DNA of 64,000 nt, taken from the NCBI RefSeq assembly GCF_008727865.1, contig NZ_VTWU01000009.1, positions 62,001 through 126,000 on the forward strand, written 5' to 3'. The number at the start of each line of letters is the position of its first letter. Within the stretch, counting starts at the first letter, position 1. A program made the translations under genes and the position numbers. Shown here piece after piece: positions 43,266 to 51,144 of the stretch. The notes under the pieces were generated by a model. That model saw nothing but the letters and a program-made list of their open reading frames with translations, did not search any database and was not told where the DNA came from. Origin of the DNA: Hymenobacter busanensis. Lineage in GTDB: Bacteria; Bacteroidota; Bacteroidia; Cytophagales; Hymenobacteraceae.

Positions 43266-45212
43266 ATGATTGTCGAACCCGGACCCTTGCTGGCGGCCAT
43301 TAATTCGCCTGCCGATCTGAAAGAGCTGCGCGAGGACCAACTGGTCCAGTTGAGCCAGGAGTTGCGGCAATTCATTGTCGATTCGGTGTCGATTTACGGC
43401 GGGCACTTCGGGGCCTCGCTCGGCGTGGTGGAGTTGACGGTGGCCCTGCACTACGTCTTCAATACGCCCTACGACCAGCTGGTGTGGGACGTGGGGCACC
43501 AGGCCTACGGCCACAAAATCCTGACCGGGCGCCGCAACCAGTTCCCTACCAACCGCAAGTACGGCGGCATGTCGGGCTTCCCGAAGCGCAAGGAAAGCGA
43601 GTACGATGCCTTCGGGGTGGGCCACAGCAGCACCAGCATCGGCGCCGCGCTGGGCATGGCCGTGGCCTCCGACTACAAAAAGGAGTTCCACCGGCAGCAC
43701 ATTGCCGTGATTGGCGACGGAGCCATGACGGCCGGCATGGCTTTCGAGGCGCTCAACCACGCCGGCGTGGCCAACACCAACCTGCTGGTTATCCTCAACG
43801 ACAACTGCATGAGCATCGACCCCAACGTGGGCGCGCTCAAAGAATACCTCACCGACATTACCACCTCGCGCACCTACAACCGCGTGCGCGACGAGCTGTG
43901 GAACGTGCTCGGCAAGCTCTCCAAGTTCGGCCCCAATCCGCAGGCCATTGCCAGCAAAGTCGAGTCGGCCATGAAGGCCACGCTGATGAAGCAGAGCAAC
44001 CTGTTTGAGGCGCTCAAGTTCCGCTACTTCGGCCCCGTCGACGGGCACGATGTGCAGCACTTGGTGAGCATCATGAACGACCTGAAGTCGATTCCCGGTC
44101 CCAAACTGTTGCACTGCGTGACGGTGAAGGGCAAGGGCTACGCGCTGGCCGAGAAAGATCAGACGCTGTGGCACGCGCCGGGTTTGTTCGACAAAATCAC
44201 AGGCGAGATTTACAAGAAAGTGCCCGCCACGCCGCAGCCGCCCAAGTACCAGGACGTGTTCGGCCACACGATGGTGGAGCTGGCCGAGCAGAACCCCAAA
44301 ATCATGGGCGTGACGCCGGCCATGCCCTCGGGCTGCTCGCTCAACATCATGATGGCTGCCATGCCCGACCGCGCCTTCGACGTGGGCATTGCCGAGCAGC
44401 ACGCCGTTACGTTCTCGGCCGGCTTAGCCACGCAGGGGCTGATTCCGTTTTGCAACATCTACTCGTCGTTTATGCAGCGCGCCTACGACCAGGTGGTGCA
44501 CGACGTGGCCCTGCAGAACCTGCACGTGGTGTTTTGCCTCGACCGCGCCGGTTTTGCCGGCGCCGACGGCCCCACCCACCACGGCGCCTACGACCTGGCC
44601 TACATGCGCAGCATTCCCAACATGGTCGTTTCGGCGCCCATGAACGAGGAGGAGCTGCGCAACCTGATGTACACCGCCACGTTGCCCGAAAACGCCGGCC
44701 CGTTCAGCATTCGGTACCCGCGCGGCGAAGGCGTGATGCCCGAGTGGCGCAAGCCGCTCCAGCGCATTGCTGTGGGTACCGGCCGCACCATCCGCGAGGG
44801 CGCCGGCGACGTGGCCATCCTGAGCATCGGCCACATCGGCAACTACGCCGTGAAGGCCACCCAGCTGCTCGAAGCCGAAGGCCTCGACACTGGCCACTAC
44901 GACCTGCGCTTCTGCAAACCCCTCGACGAGGAACTGCTGCACCAAGTCCTCAGCCGCTACAAGGCCCTGGTGACGGTGGAAGACGGCTGCCTGCAAGGTG
45001 GCTGCGGTGCCGCCGTGCTGGAGTTCATGGCCGACCACGGCTACAGCCTGCCCGTGAAGCGCCTCGGCATTCCCGACCGCGTGGTGGAGCACGGCTCCCA
45101 GGACGAGCTCTACAAAGAATGCGGTTTCGATGCCGCTGGCATTGCCCAAGCCGTGCGCGAGCAAGCCGCCAAAGTAGCCACCGCCAAAACCCCGAAACTG
45201 ACGCTGCGCTAG
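43266..45212 (+). CDS. dxs: 1-deoxy-D-xylulose-5-phosphate synthase
   Basis: The protein has 648 residues. Dxs condenses pyruvate and glyceraldehyde-3-phosphate to DXP with thiamine diphosphate, the first step of the non-mevalonate isoprenoid pathway. The N-terminal part shows the catalytic His region (YGGHFGASLGVVELTVALHY), YDQLVWDVGHQAYGHKILTGR and GHSSTSIGAALGMA. The thiamine-binding motif GDGAMTAGMAFEALNHAG with the closing NDNCMSI is present. The transketolase-type central domain (VFGHTMVELAEQNPKIMGVT, CIAEQHA-like GIAEQHAVTFSAG) and C-terminal domain follow. The ATG at 43266 is the usual start. Confidence 0.96.
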   Translation: MIVEPGPLLAAINSPADLKELREDQLVQLSQELRQFIVDSVSIYGGHFGASLGVVELTVALHYVFNTPYDQLVWDVGHQAYGHKILTGRRNQFPTNRKYGGMSGFPKRKESEYDAFGVGHSSTSIGAALGMAVASDYKKEFHRQHIAVIGDGAMTAGMAFEALNHAGVANTNLLVILNDNCMSIDPNVGALKEYLTDITTSRTYNRVRDELWNVLGKLSKFGPNPQAIASKVESAMKATLMKQSNLFEALKFRYFGPVDGHDVQHLVSIMNDLKSIPGPKLLHCVTVKGKGYALAEKDQTLWHAPGLFDKITGEIYKKVPATPQPPKYQDVFGHTMVELAEQNPKIMGVTPAMPSGCSLNIMMAAMPDRAFDVGIAEQHAVTFSAGLATQGLIPFCNIYSSFMQRAYDQVVHDVALQNLHVVFCLDRAGFAGADGPTHHGAYDLAYMRSIPNMVVSAPMNEEELRNLMYTATLPENAGPFSIRYPRGEGVMPEWRKPLQRIAVGTGRTIREGAGDVAILSIGHIGNYAVKATQLLEAEGLDTGHYDLRFCKPLDEELLHQVLSRYKALVTVEDGCLQGGCGAAVLEFMADHGYSLPVKRLGIPDRVVEHGSQDELYKECGFDAAGIAQAVREQAAKVATAKTPKLTLR

Positions 45213-45239
45213 AAGAGGCCGTTATTCAGAAAAGCAAGA

Positions 45240-45273
45240 AAGCCCCGCTGGAGTTGTCCGGTGGGGCTTTTTT
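45240..45273 (+). terminator. Terminator after dxs
   Basis: AGCCCCGCTGGA (45241-45252) pairs with TCCGGTGGGGCT (45257-45268) with wobble pairs and a 4-base loop, followed by TTTTT. Confidence 0.75.
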
Positions 45274-45326
45274 ATGAAACAGAAGAAATATCGCAACTGC
45301 TTTTGTCGGGAAAAGCCCATAGGACT

Positions 45327-46331
45327 CTATTGTTGGACTACTGCCTGAACCTCGCAACGTCGCTTCACCACCTGCAGAATGCGCCGCTGAATCTCACTCA
45401 TCACGTAATCGGTCCAGAGCCCAGCGTAAGGGTTGAGGTTGGTGCTCAGGCGCTGCTCGCTGTATAGTACCAGACGGGTACGGCCGCCGGGTAGAGGGCG
45501 CAACTCGTAGGTGCCGCGCAACACGTCGAAAAAACGGCCGCCCACCGTCACGTGTTCGTCGAAGGTGGTAGGCGGAATGGTGGCGGTATTGGGCGTAATG
45601 CGAAACGAGAGCTTGCGGCGCGGCTTCCATACGTCCACGGTTTCAATAAATTCCACTCCCCGCTCGAATGTGGCGTGGCGCACGCCGCCCACACCCTCAT
45701 GGCTGAGAGTAGCTTCCACGGGGCGCGGGAATCCGATGTCGTCAACTAAGCTCGGGCCCAGGTCGGCGGCCTCAATGGGCGGTACCCGAATGATGTGCTG
45801 CCATACCACGTCGGGCGTTGCGGCCACATCCACCGTGTTTTCGACGCGCCGCAGGCTGGTGGGCATGACAAAGCGGCTTTCAATGGGCACCACTAGCAGC
45901 GGCAGCACACCCAGTGCCGCCACCACGGCCGCGTTGCGCGGCGGTTTTTCCTTCGATTCGCCGAGCGTGTAGATCCAGGCCCCAAGATTAGCTAACCCCA
46001 GAAACAGCGGGAAGATGATGAGCAGGCAAATGGCCCCTTCAAAACCAAGAATGGCTGCTGTCACTAAAAATATACCTACGGTCGTCCATGGTAGCACCCA
46101 GATGCACTGGGCTTTGCCGGCTTCCCGAGGCGTGAGTAAAGCCGTAAGGGCGCCCAACCCAATTGGTACTACAACCAGAAACGCCAGTAACAGCACCCCA
46201 CCCGCCTGATTCAGCCATTTGCTACCAAAAATGATGCGGTACAACAGGCCGTACATCACGCCCGCGGCAATGGCAGCAGGGTAGGCACCGTAGCCGGTTA
46301 GCAGCCGGTGAAAAAAAGGGTGAATCGGCAT
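45327..46331 (-). CDS. Membrane protein with C-terminal SRPBCC/START-like domain
   Basis: The protein has 334 residues. The N-terminal half has four membrane segments (ITYGAYPAAIAAGVMYGLLY-like, LLLAFLVVVPIGLGALTALL, TTVGIFLVTAAILGF, ICLLIIFPLFLGLANLG). The C-terminal half (about 165-330) fits the SRPBCC fold: VDVAATPDVVWQHIIRVPP, GVGGVRHATFERGVEFIETV, RLVLYSEQRLS and a long last helix ending VVKRRCEVQAVVQQ. Such domains bind hydrophobic ligands. The two halves together are seen in several Bacteroidota proteins, but the function is not known. The -7 box lies 4 bases from the ATG at 46331, so the transcript may be leaderless. Confidence 0.65.
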   Translation of the reverse strand: MPIHPFFHRLLTGYGAYPAAIAAGVMYGLLYRIIFGSKWLNQAGGVLLLAFLVVVPIGLGALTALLTPREAGKAQCIWVLPWTTVGIFLVTAAILGFEGAICLLIIFPLFLGLANLGAWIYTLGESKEKPPRNAAVVAALGVLPLLVVPIESRFVMPTSLRRVENTVDVAATPDVVWQHIIRVPPIEAADLGPSLVDDIGFPRPVEATLSHEGVGGVRHATFERGVEFIETVDVWKPRRKLSFRITPNTATIPPTTFDEHVTVGGRFFDVLRGTYELRPLPGGRTRLVLYSEQRLSTNLNPYAGLWTDYVMSEIQRRILQVVKRRCEVQAVVQQ

Positions 46332-46335
46332 AGCT

Positions 46336-46343
46336 CAAAGGTA
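46336..46343 (-). promoter_or_regulatory. -7 box abutting a start codon
   Basis: Minus strand TACCTTTG ends at 46336; the ATG begins at 46331, leaving 4 bases. TTG candidates lie 17 and 21 bases upstream. Confidence 0.55.
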
Positions 46344-46485
46344 TAGCGGCGCATCAAATACAATCAAAACAGACTTGTAAGCAGGCGGTGGCGATTTTCC
46401 GTATTGCGGCTAGTTGCAAACCCAGACTACTTGGGTGGGAAAGCAACCTCGAAAATATTTTGGTAGAACTCTGATAAAATAAAAT

Positions 46486-46510
46486 ATGTAGGTACAATAG
46501 ATGTAGGTAC
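46486..46510. promoter_or_regulatory. Direct repeats upstream of the YceI -7 box (candidate operator)
   Basis: ATGTAGGTAC occurs at 46486-46495 and again at 46501-46510, a 15-base period. The repeats occupy the -33 region of the promoter whose -7 box is at 46521, and GTACC follows in inverted sense. This suggests a regulator bound on one DNA face. Confidence 0.5.
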
Positions 46511-46520
46511 ATAGATTTCG

Positions 46521-46528
46521 TACCTTTG
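46521..46528 (+). promoter_or_regulatory. -7 box of the YceI gene
   Basis: TACCTTTG, about 93 bases before the ATG; no good TTG at -33, where the direct repeats are found. Confidence 0.6.
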
Positions 46529-46621
46529 TCCCACTCCCGGCGCTGGTGCCTGCCAGTTCAGCCGAACGCCGGGGCATTTTTGCAGTAGACTTTCTCCGTT
46601 CACCTTTTTCTTCCTCCTACC

Positions 46622-47170
46622 ATGGCCACTACCAAATGGGTTATCGACCCGATGCACACCGAGGTTCAGTTTAAAGTAAAGCACTTGGTGATTTCCACCG
46701 TCACGGGCTCCTTCAAGAAGTTCGACGGCACGGTGGAAACCGAGGGCGACAACTTCGAAACCGCCAAGGCCCGCTTCACGGCCGACATAAGCAGCATCGA
46801 TACTAATCAGGAGCAGCGTGACACCCACCTGAAGTCTGCCGATTTCTTCGACGCCGACAACCACCCCCAACTGGTGTTCGAGTCGACCTCGCTGCGCAAA
46901 GTGGGCGACGACCAGTACAAGCTGCTGGGCAACCTCACCCTGCGCGAAACCACCAAGCCCGTGGAACTGGACGTGGAATTTGGCGGCACGGCCACCGATT
47001 TCTACGGCAACGAGAAGGTGGGCTTTGAGGTAACCGGCAAGATTTCCCGCAAGGAGTTCGGCCTCACCTGGAACGGCATCACCGAAGCCGGCGCCATTGT
47101 GGTGAGCGACGACGTGAAGCTCTACGCCAACGTGCAGTTCAACAAAGTGAAAGAAGAAGTAGCCGCCTAA
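46622..47170 (+). CDS. YceI-family polyisoprenoid-binding protein
   Basis: The protein has 182 residues. YceI proteins form a lipocalin-like barrel that binds isoprenoid chains. Here the family start is visible: WVIDPMHTEVQFKVKHLVISTV, then GSFKKFDGTVETEG, DISSIDTNQEQRDTHLKSADFFDADNHPQLVFEST spread over residues 60-95, LTLRETTKPVELDVEFGG and the ending KISRKEFGLTWN. There is no signal peptide, so it is probably cytoplasmic. It has a consensus -7 promoter box with direct repeats in place of a -33 element, which suggests regulated expression. A strong terminator at 47195 follows. Confidence 0.92.
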   Translation: MATTKWVIDPMHTEVQFKVKHLVISTVTGSFKKFDGTVETEGDNFETAKARFTADISSIDTNQEQRDTHLKSADFFDADNHPQLVFESTSLRKVGDDQYKLLGNLTLRETTKPVELDVEFGGTATDFYGNEKVGFEVTGKISRKEFGLTWNGITEAGAIVVSDDVKLYANVQFNKVKEEVAA

Positions 47171-47194
47171 CTCCGGCTATTTCCAGGAAACGAC

Positions 47195-47233
47195 GCACTG
47201 CCACGGCTCGAAGCCGTGGCAGTGCTGTTTTTA
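47195..47233 (+). terminator. Terminator after the YceI gene
   Basis: A perfect 14-base stem (47195-47208 with 47212-47225; core GCACTGCCACGGCT) followed by TGTTTTTA. Confidence 0.85.
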
Positions 47234-47248
47234 GGGCAAGGTGCACGC

Positions 47249-47256
47249 TACCTTTG
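47249..47256 (+). promoter_or_regulatory. -7 box abutting a GTG start
   Basis: TACCTTTG ends 5 bases before GTG 47262, the likely start of the next gene. Confidence 0.5.
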
Positions 47257-47261
47257 CCGCT

Positions 47262-48209
47262 GTGCCGCTCCGCTACCTCCGCCACGCCCAACTCAACCTC
47301 GCCGCCTACGCCGCCTGCGTGGCCGCCGCCGAGCAGGTGGTGCCCTACGCGCAGGGCGTGTGGTTGCAAGCCGTAAATGGCCCTTGGGATGCCGTAGTGG
47401 AGCCCGACGAAGCCACCGGTGGCTACCGCAGCGTGCTGCCGGTGCCGGTGCAGCGCCGCCTCTGGGGCCGCGAAGCCCTGCAGCCACCTTTCACCCAGCA
47501 ACTCGGCCTGCTGACCACTGCCGCCAGCCAGCACCGCGACGCGGGAGAGTACCTGGCAATGCTGTCGGGGCAGTTTGCGCGCCTGCACGTGCAGCTAAAC
47601 ACCGATAACCATGCCCCCGCCGTGCCTGCCGGTTTCCGCCTGGCCGAGCGCGTAACCTATCATTTGCCGCTATCGGCCGACCATACCGCGCTGCATGCCG
47701 GCTACTGCGCCGACTACCGCCGCCGCCTGCGCCTGAACGCCCAGGCGGCCGCGCCGTTGCGCGTAACCGAAGAAACCGACGCCGCCGAGCTGATTCAGCT
47801 GTTTCAGACCCAGAAGGGTGATGAAGTGGGCGGCATGAAGCCGGCATACTACCGCCGCCTGCAGCAGCTCTACCACGCACTGCGGGCCGACCACCAAACC
47901 GTGCTGCTGACCGTCCGCGCCGCCACGGACCACGAATTGCTGGCCGGCGCGCTGTTTATCCGCTACCGCAGCCGCTTGGTGTACCTCTTTGCCGCAGCCA
48001 CGCCCGCGGGCAAAAAGGCCGCCGCCCCGCTGCTGCTGCTCGACGAAGCCATCCGCCGCTACGCCGCCACGCCCGGCCTCGTGCTCGACTTCGAAGGCGG
48101 CACGATACCCGGCATTGCGCGGTTTTTTGCCAACTTCGGGGCGCGGCCCGTGCCGTATTATACCCTCACCCAAACCGCCCGCCCGTGGTACCTGAACTGG
48201 AAGCGCTGA
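47262..48209 (+). CDS. GNAT/FemAB-like acyltransferase
   Basis: The protein has 315 residues. The sequence resembles the two-GNAT-domain proteins of Bacteroidota related to BioF2/FemAB: RYLRHAQLNLAAYAACV at the start, VLPVPVQRRLWGREALQPPFTQQLGLL, RRRLRLNAQAAAPLRVTEE and ELLAGALFIRYRSRLVYLF, then LDFEGGTIPGIARFFANFGARPVPYYTL. The last segment is the acyl-CoA-site part of the second domain. Substrate unknown. The frame opens further upstream, but the -7 box at 47249 overlaps it, so GTG 47262 is chosen; this implies a leaderless mRNA. It overlaps upp by 25 bases, so the two are cotranscribed. Confidence 0.7.
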   Translation: MPLRYLRHAQLNLAAYAACVAAAEQVVPYAQGVWLQAVNGPWDAVVEPDEATGGYRSVLPVPVQRRLWGREALQPPFTQQLGLLTTAASQHRDAGEYLAMLSGQFARLHVQLNTDNHAPAVPAGFRLAERVTYHLPLSADHTALHAGYCADYRRRLRLNAQAAAPLRVTEETDAAELIQLFQTQKGDEVGGMKPAYYRRLQQLYHALRADHQTVLLTVRAATDHELLAGALFIRYRSRLVYLFAAATPAGKKAAAPLLLLDEAIRRYAATPGLVLDFEGGTIPGIARFFANFGARPVPYYTLTQTARPWYLNWKR

Positions 48210-48862
48210 CTGAATCCGACCGCGTGCACATCGTGTGCGCCGAGCCCAGCATTGCCAACCACTTCCTCGCCGAGCTGCGCGACGTGAACGTGCAGCGCGA
48301 CTCGCTGCGCTTCCGCCGCAACCTGCAGCGCCTGGGCGAAATCATGGCCTACCGCATCAGCTCGCAGTTGGAGTACACCGAGAAAACCGTGCAGACGCCC
48401 TTGGCCGAATCGACGGGCCAGCTACTAGGCGACTTCCCGGTGCTAGCTACCGTGCTGCGCGCCGGCCTGCCCTTTCACCAAGGTTTCCTCAACTACTTCG
48501 ACCAGTCGCCCTCGGCGTTTGTAGCAGCCTACCGCATCGAAGCCACCTCGCGGGTAGAAGTGCAGGTCGATTACCTCTCGGCCCCAAACCTAAACGGCCG
48601 CGTGCTCATCCTGGCCGACCCCATGCTGGCCACTGGCAAGTCGCTGGCCCTCACCTACCGCGCCATGCTGCGCTTCGGCCAGCCCCGGCAGGTACACATT
48701 GCCGCCGTCATTGCCTCGCCCGAGGGCGTGCGCCACGTAATGCAGGAGGTGCCCGAGGCCCAGCTCTGGCTGGCCGCTCTCGACGACCACCTCAACGAGC
48801 ACGCCTACATCGTACCCGGCCTCGGCGACGCCGGCGACTTGTCGTATGGCAGCAAGCTGTAG
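48185..48862 (+). CDS. upp: Uracil phosphoribosyltransferase
   Basis: The protein has 225 residues. It converts uracil and PRPP to UMP. Motifs: VHIVCAEPSIANHFLAELRD (N-terminal), FRRNLQRLGEIMAYRIS with the conserved Arg-helix, VLATVLRAGLPFHQGF in which the TVLRAG segment corresponds to the usual PILRAG, and the PRPP-binding loop VLILADPMLATGKSLA. The C-terminus (GLGDAGDLSYG) has the uracil-contacting GxGDAGDR-like motif, here ending DLSYG where Arg is usual. The GTG at 48185 is used. Overlaps the GNAT-like gene. Confidence 0.9.
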   Translation: MVPELEALTESDRVHIVCAEPSIANHFLAELRDVNVQRDSLRFRRNLQRLGEIMAYRISSQLEYTEKTVQTPLAESTGQLLGDFPVLATVLRAGLPFHQGFLNYFDQSPSAFVAAYRIEATSRVEVQVDYLSAPNLNGRVLILADPMLATGKSLALTYRAMLRFGQPRQVHIAAVIASPEGVRHVMQEVPEAQLWLAALDDHLNEHAYIVPGLGDAGDLSYGSKL

Positions 48863-48919
48863 CTGGGTAATGCAGCGCCAGTACATGATTTGGTGATGTT
48901 GCCGCCAGCAGGTGGCGGT

Positions 48920-48927
48920 TATCTTTG
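48920..48927 (+). promoter_or_regulatory. -7 box of the small membrane protein gene
   Basis: TATCTTTG, in the gap after upp; this makes starts before about 48934 unlikely. Confidence 0.45.
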
Positions 48928-49040
48928 CGGGGGCGTATAGCCAGGGGCAGGAGCGAGGCCGGCGGAACGAAGCAAGCCCTGCTGCTGTACTGGTTGTCGC
49001 CGCTGCTGATACCGTAATCAGCTACTCCACCTACCCAGCC

Positions 49041-49493
49041 GTGTTGCCCTACGCCCTTAAATACGCCACTGTTTTTCTGCTGAGCATGGTGAAGTTCATC
49101 GGCGGACCCGTAACGGGGGCCGCCGCCGGACTTTCGTTTGCCCAGACGCTGGCCCTTACCGTGGCCGGCATGATGACGAGCGTAGCCGTGGTATCGGGGG
49201 TCGGGCGTTCGTGGGCGGCACACATGCAGCGGCGGCGCCGGTTGCGGCACAAGCCGGTGTTTTCGCGCCGCTCGCGCACCATTGTGCGCATCTTCAGCCG
49301 CTTCGGCATCAGCGGTATTGCGTTTCTCACGCCCATTTTGTTCACGCCCATCGGTGGCACCGTCATTGCCACCATGCTGGGCGTGCGGCGGCAGCAAATT
49401 CTGCTGCACATGTTCTGGAGCGCCCTGCTCTGGGGCGCCGCCTTCACGTTTCTGACGCTAAAATTCAGCCATCTAGGCATTTTCAAGCACTAG
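49041..49493 (+). CDS. Small integral membrane protein, unknown
   Basis: The protein has 150 residues if GTG 49041 is the start; the frame is open to 48912, but that region overlaps the -7 box and has no homology-like sequence. Three to four membrane segments: LKYATVFLLSMVKFIGGPVTGAAAG, LALTVAGMMTSVAVVSGV, ISGIAFLTPILFTPIGGTVIATMLG and LHMFWSALLWGAAFTFLTL. Between the second and third is a strongly basic loop (MQRRRRLRHKPVFSRRSRT). The ILFTPIGG motif is reminiscent of small multidrug-export-type proteins, but the similarity is too weak to name a function. A very long hairpin follows. Confidence 0.55.
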   Translation: MLPYALKYATVFLLSMVKFIGGPVTGAAAGLSFAQTLALTVAGMMTSVAVVSGVGRSWAAHMQRRRRLRHKPVFSRRSRTIVRIFSRFGISGIAFLTPILFTPIGGTVIATMLGVRRQQILLHMFWSALLWGAAFTFLTLKFSHLGIFKH

Positions 49494-49503
49494 CCAAGTG
49501 CCG

Positions 49504-49558
49504 AATACCACGCGCAACGCCGCCGTAGTGGAGCTACGGCGGCGTTGCGCGTGGTATT
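49504..49558. terminator. 25-bp perfect palindromic hairpin between convergent genes
   Basis: Bases 49504-49528 are the exact reverse complement of 49534-49558, with a 5-base loop. There is no T run on either strand. It lies between a rightward gene and the leftward DEAD-box gene, so probably a bidirectional terminator or RNA-end stabiliser. Confidence 0.6.
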
Positions 49559-49582
49559 GAACAAATAAGCAAGGACAAACGC

Positions 49583-51004
49583 CTACTTGCGGCGGCTGTT
49601 CTTGGCTCGCGCGGCTTTGGCGGCTTTCACCGAGGGCTTAGACGACGTGCGTTTGGAAGGATTGGCCTTGCCGCCTTTTGAGCTTTTCTGCGGGCCCTGG
49701 TAGGTTTTGCCGGTGCGCTTGTCGATGGTTTCGCCCGCCTTCAGCCACTCCTGCTTGTCGTGGAAAGCGCCCTTGAAATCGGGGTCGAGGCGGCGGCGCT
49801 GATCGTCCAGCTCCTTGGCAATGGCCTGTTGCTCGTCGAACATCGTCTCGGCAATCTTCACGTCGGGCGGAATGGGCAGCTCGGGAATCTCCTGCTTGAT
49901 CAGCTCCTCGATGCGCTTGACGTGGTGCACTTCGGCCTCGTTGACGAACGTAATGGCGGCACCCGTGTGCTGGGCCCGGCCCGTGCGCCCAATGCGGTGC
50001 ACGTAGTCGTCGTACACCAGCGGCACGTCGAAGTTGATGACGTGGCTGACCTGCGGCACGTCGATGCCGCGGGCCGCTACGTCGGTAGCCACCAGAAAGC
50101 GCAGCTCACCGGCCTTGAAGGCGTCCATGCTGTTGATGCGCACGTTCTGGCCCTTGTTGCCGTGAATGGCCCGTACCTCGCCGGTCACCTTGCGGCCGAG
50201 AAAGTGCGCTACGTTCTCGGCGTTGGCCTTGGTGCGGCAGAAAATCATGACGCGATGAAACGTCTCTTGGTCGCGGAAGAGGTAGCCGAGCAGGTTAATT
50301 TTTGTGACGAGGTTGGGCACGCGGTACATCACCTGCGTCACCGTTTGGGCCGGCTGGGCGGGCGGCGTCACTTCCACGCGCACCGGAAATTCCAGGAATT
50401 CCTCGCTCAGGCGCGTCACCTTGTCGGGCATGGTGGCCGAGAAGAGCACGTTCTGCCGCTTGCGCGGAATGACTTCGAGCACGCGCCGGATCTGGGGCAT
50501 GAAGCCCATGTCCATCATCTTGTCGGCCTCGTCGAGCACCAGCGTCTTCAGTTCCTTCAGCACCAAGTCGCCTTTCAGGTACAGTTCCAGCAGGCGGCCC
50601 GGCGTGGCAATCAGAATATCGACGCCCTGGGCAATGCGCTCAATCTGTGACTTTGGACCCAGACCACCATAGATGGCAAAAATGCGCAGGTCGGTGTGCA
50701 CAGCCAGCTTCTGCAGGTGGCTTTCGAGTTGCATGGCCAACTCCCGCGTGGGAGCCATGATGAGGGCCCGCGGGTGCTTGCCCTGGGCAAATTTCACCTT
50801 CATGAGCAGCGGCAGGCCGAAAGCGGCGGTTTTGCCGGTGCCGGTTTGGGCAATGCCCAGCACGTCGTGGCCCGCGAGGAGCAGCGGAATGGTTTGCTGC
50901 TGCACCGGCGTGGGCGTGGTAAAGCCAGCATCGGCCACGGCCGTCAGGAGCTGCTTGTTCAGCTTGAAATCGTCGAAAGACGCAGCAGCGGTGGATTCGT
51001 TCAT
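49583..51004 (-). CDS. DEAD-box RNA helicase (RhlE type)
   Basis: The protein has 473 residues. All helicase motifs are present: the Q motif region (F, then GFTTPTPVQQQTIP), I AQTGTGKT, Ia PTRELA, Ib TPGR, II DEAD, III SAT, then in the second domain GRKVTGEVRAIHGNKGQ, RFLVATDVAARGIDVP and VI HRIGRTGR. The C-terminal about 75 residues are a basic Lys/Ser/Arg tail (KAAKAARAKNSRRK) that probably binds RNA. These helicases remodel RNA in ribosome assembly or decay. The ATG at 51004 lies only 4 bases after a consensus -7 box, suggesting a leaderless mRNA. Confidence 0.94.
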   Translation of the reverse strand: MNESTAAASFDDFKLNKQLLTAVADAGFTTPTPVQQQTIPLLLAGHDVLGIAQTGTGKTAAFGLPLLMKVKFAQGKHPRALIMAPTRELAMQLESHLQKLAVHTDLRIFAIYGGLGPKSQIERIAQGVDILIATPGRLLELYLKGDLVLKELKTLVLDEADKMMDMGFMPQIRRVLEVIPRKRQNVLFSATMPDKVTRLSEEFLEFPVRVEVTPPAQPAQTVTQVMYRVPNLVTKINLLGYLFRDQETFHRVMIFCRTKANAENVAHFLGRKVTGEVRAIHGNKGQNVRINSMDAFKAGELRFLVATDVAARGIDVPQVSHVINFDVPLVYDDYVHRIGRTGRAQHTGAAITFVNEAEVHHVKRIEELIKQEIPELPIPPDVKIAETMFDEQQAIAKELDDQRRRLDPDFKGAFHDKQEWLKAGETIDKRTGKTYQGPQKSSKGGKANPSKRTSSKPSVKAAKAARAKNSRRK

Positions 51005-51008
51005 GGCG

Positions 51009-51016
51009 CAAAGGTA
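51009..51016 (-). promoter_or_regulatory. -7 box abutting the helicase start codon
   Basis: Minus strand TACCTTTG ends 4 bases before the ATG at 51004. No clear TTG at -33. Confidence 0.5.
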
Positions 51017-51144
51017 CCGCTTCGGGGCGCTTGTGGTTTGACACAGACCTGAATGGCAAATACCGTCAACTTTCGATTTGGAAGATGTAATGATAATTGG
51101 TCAAATATTTATGATATTAATACAAAAAATCAGTGGCCTCCGTT

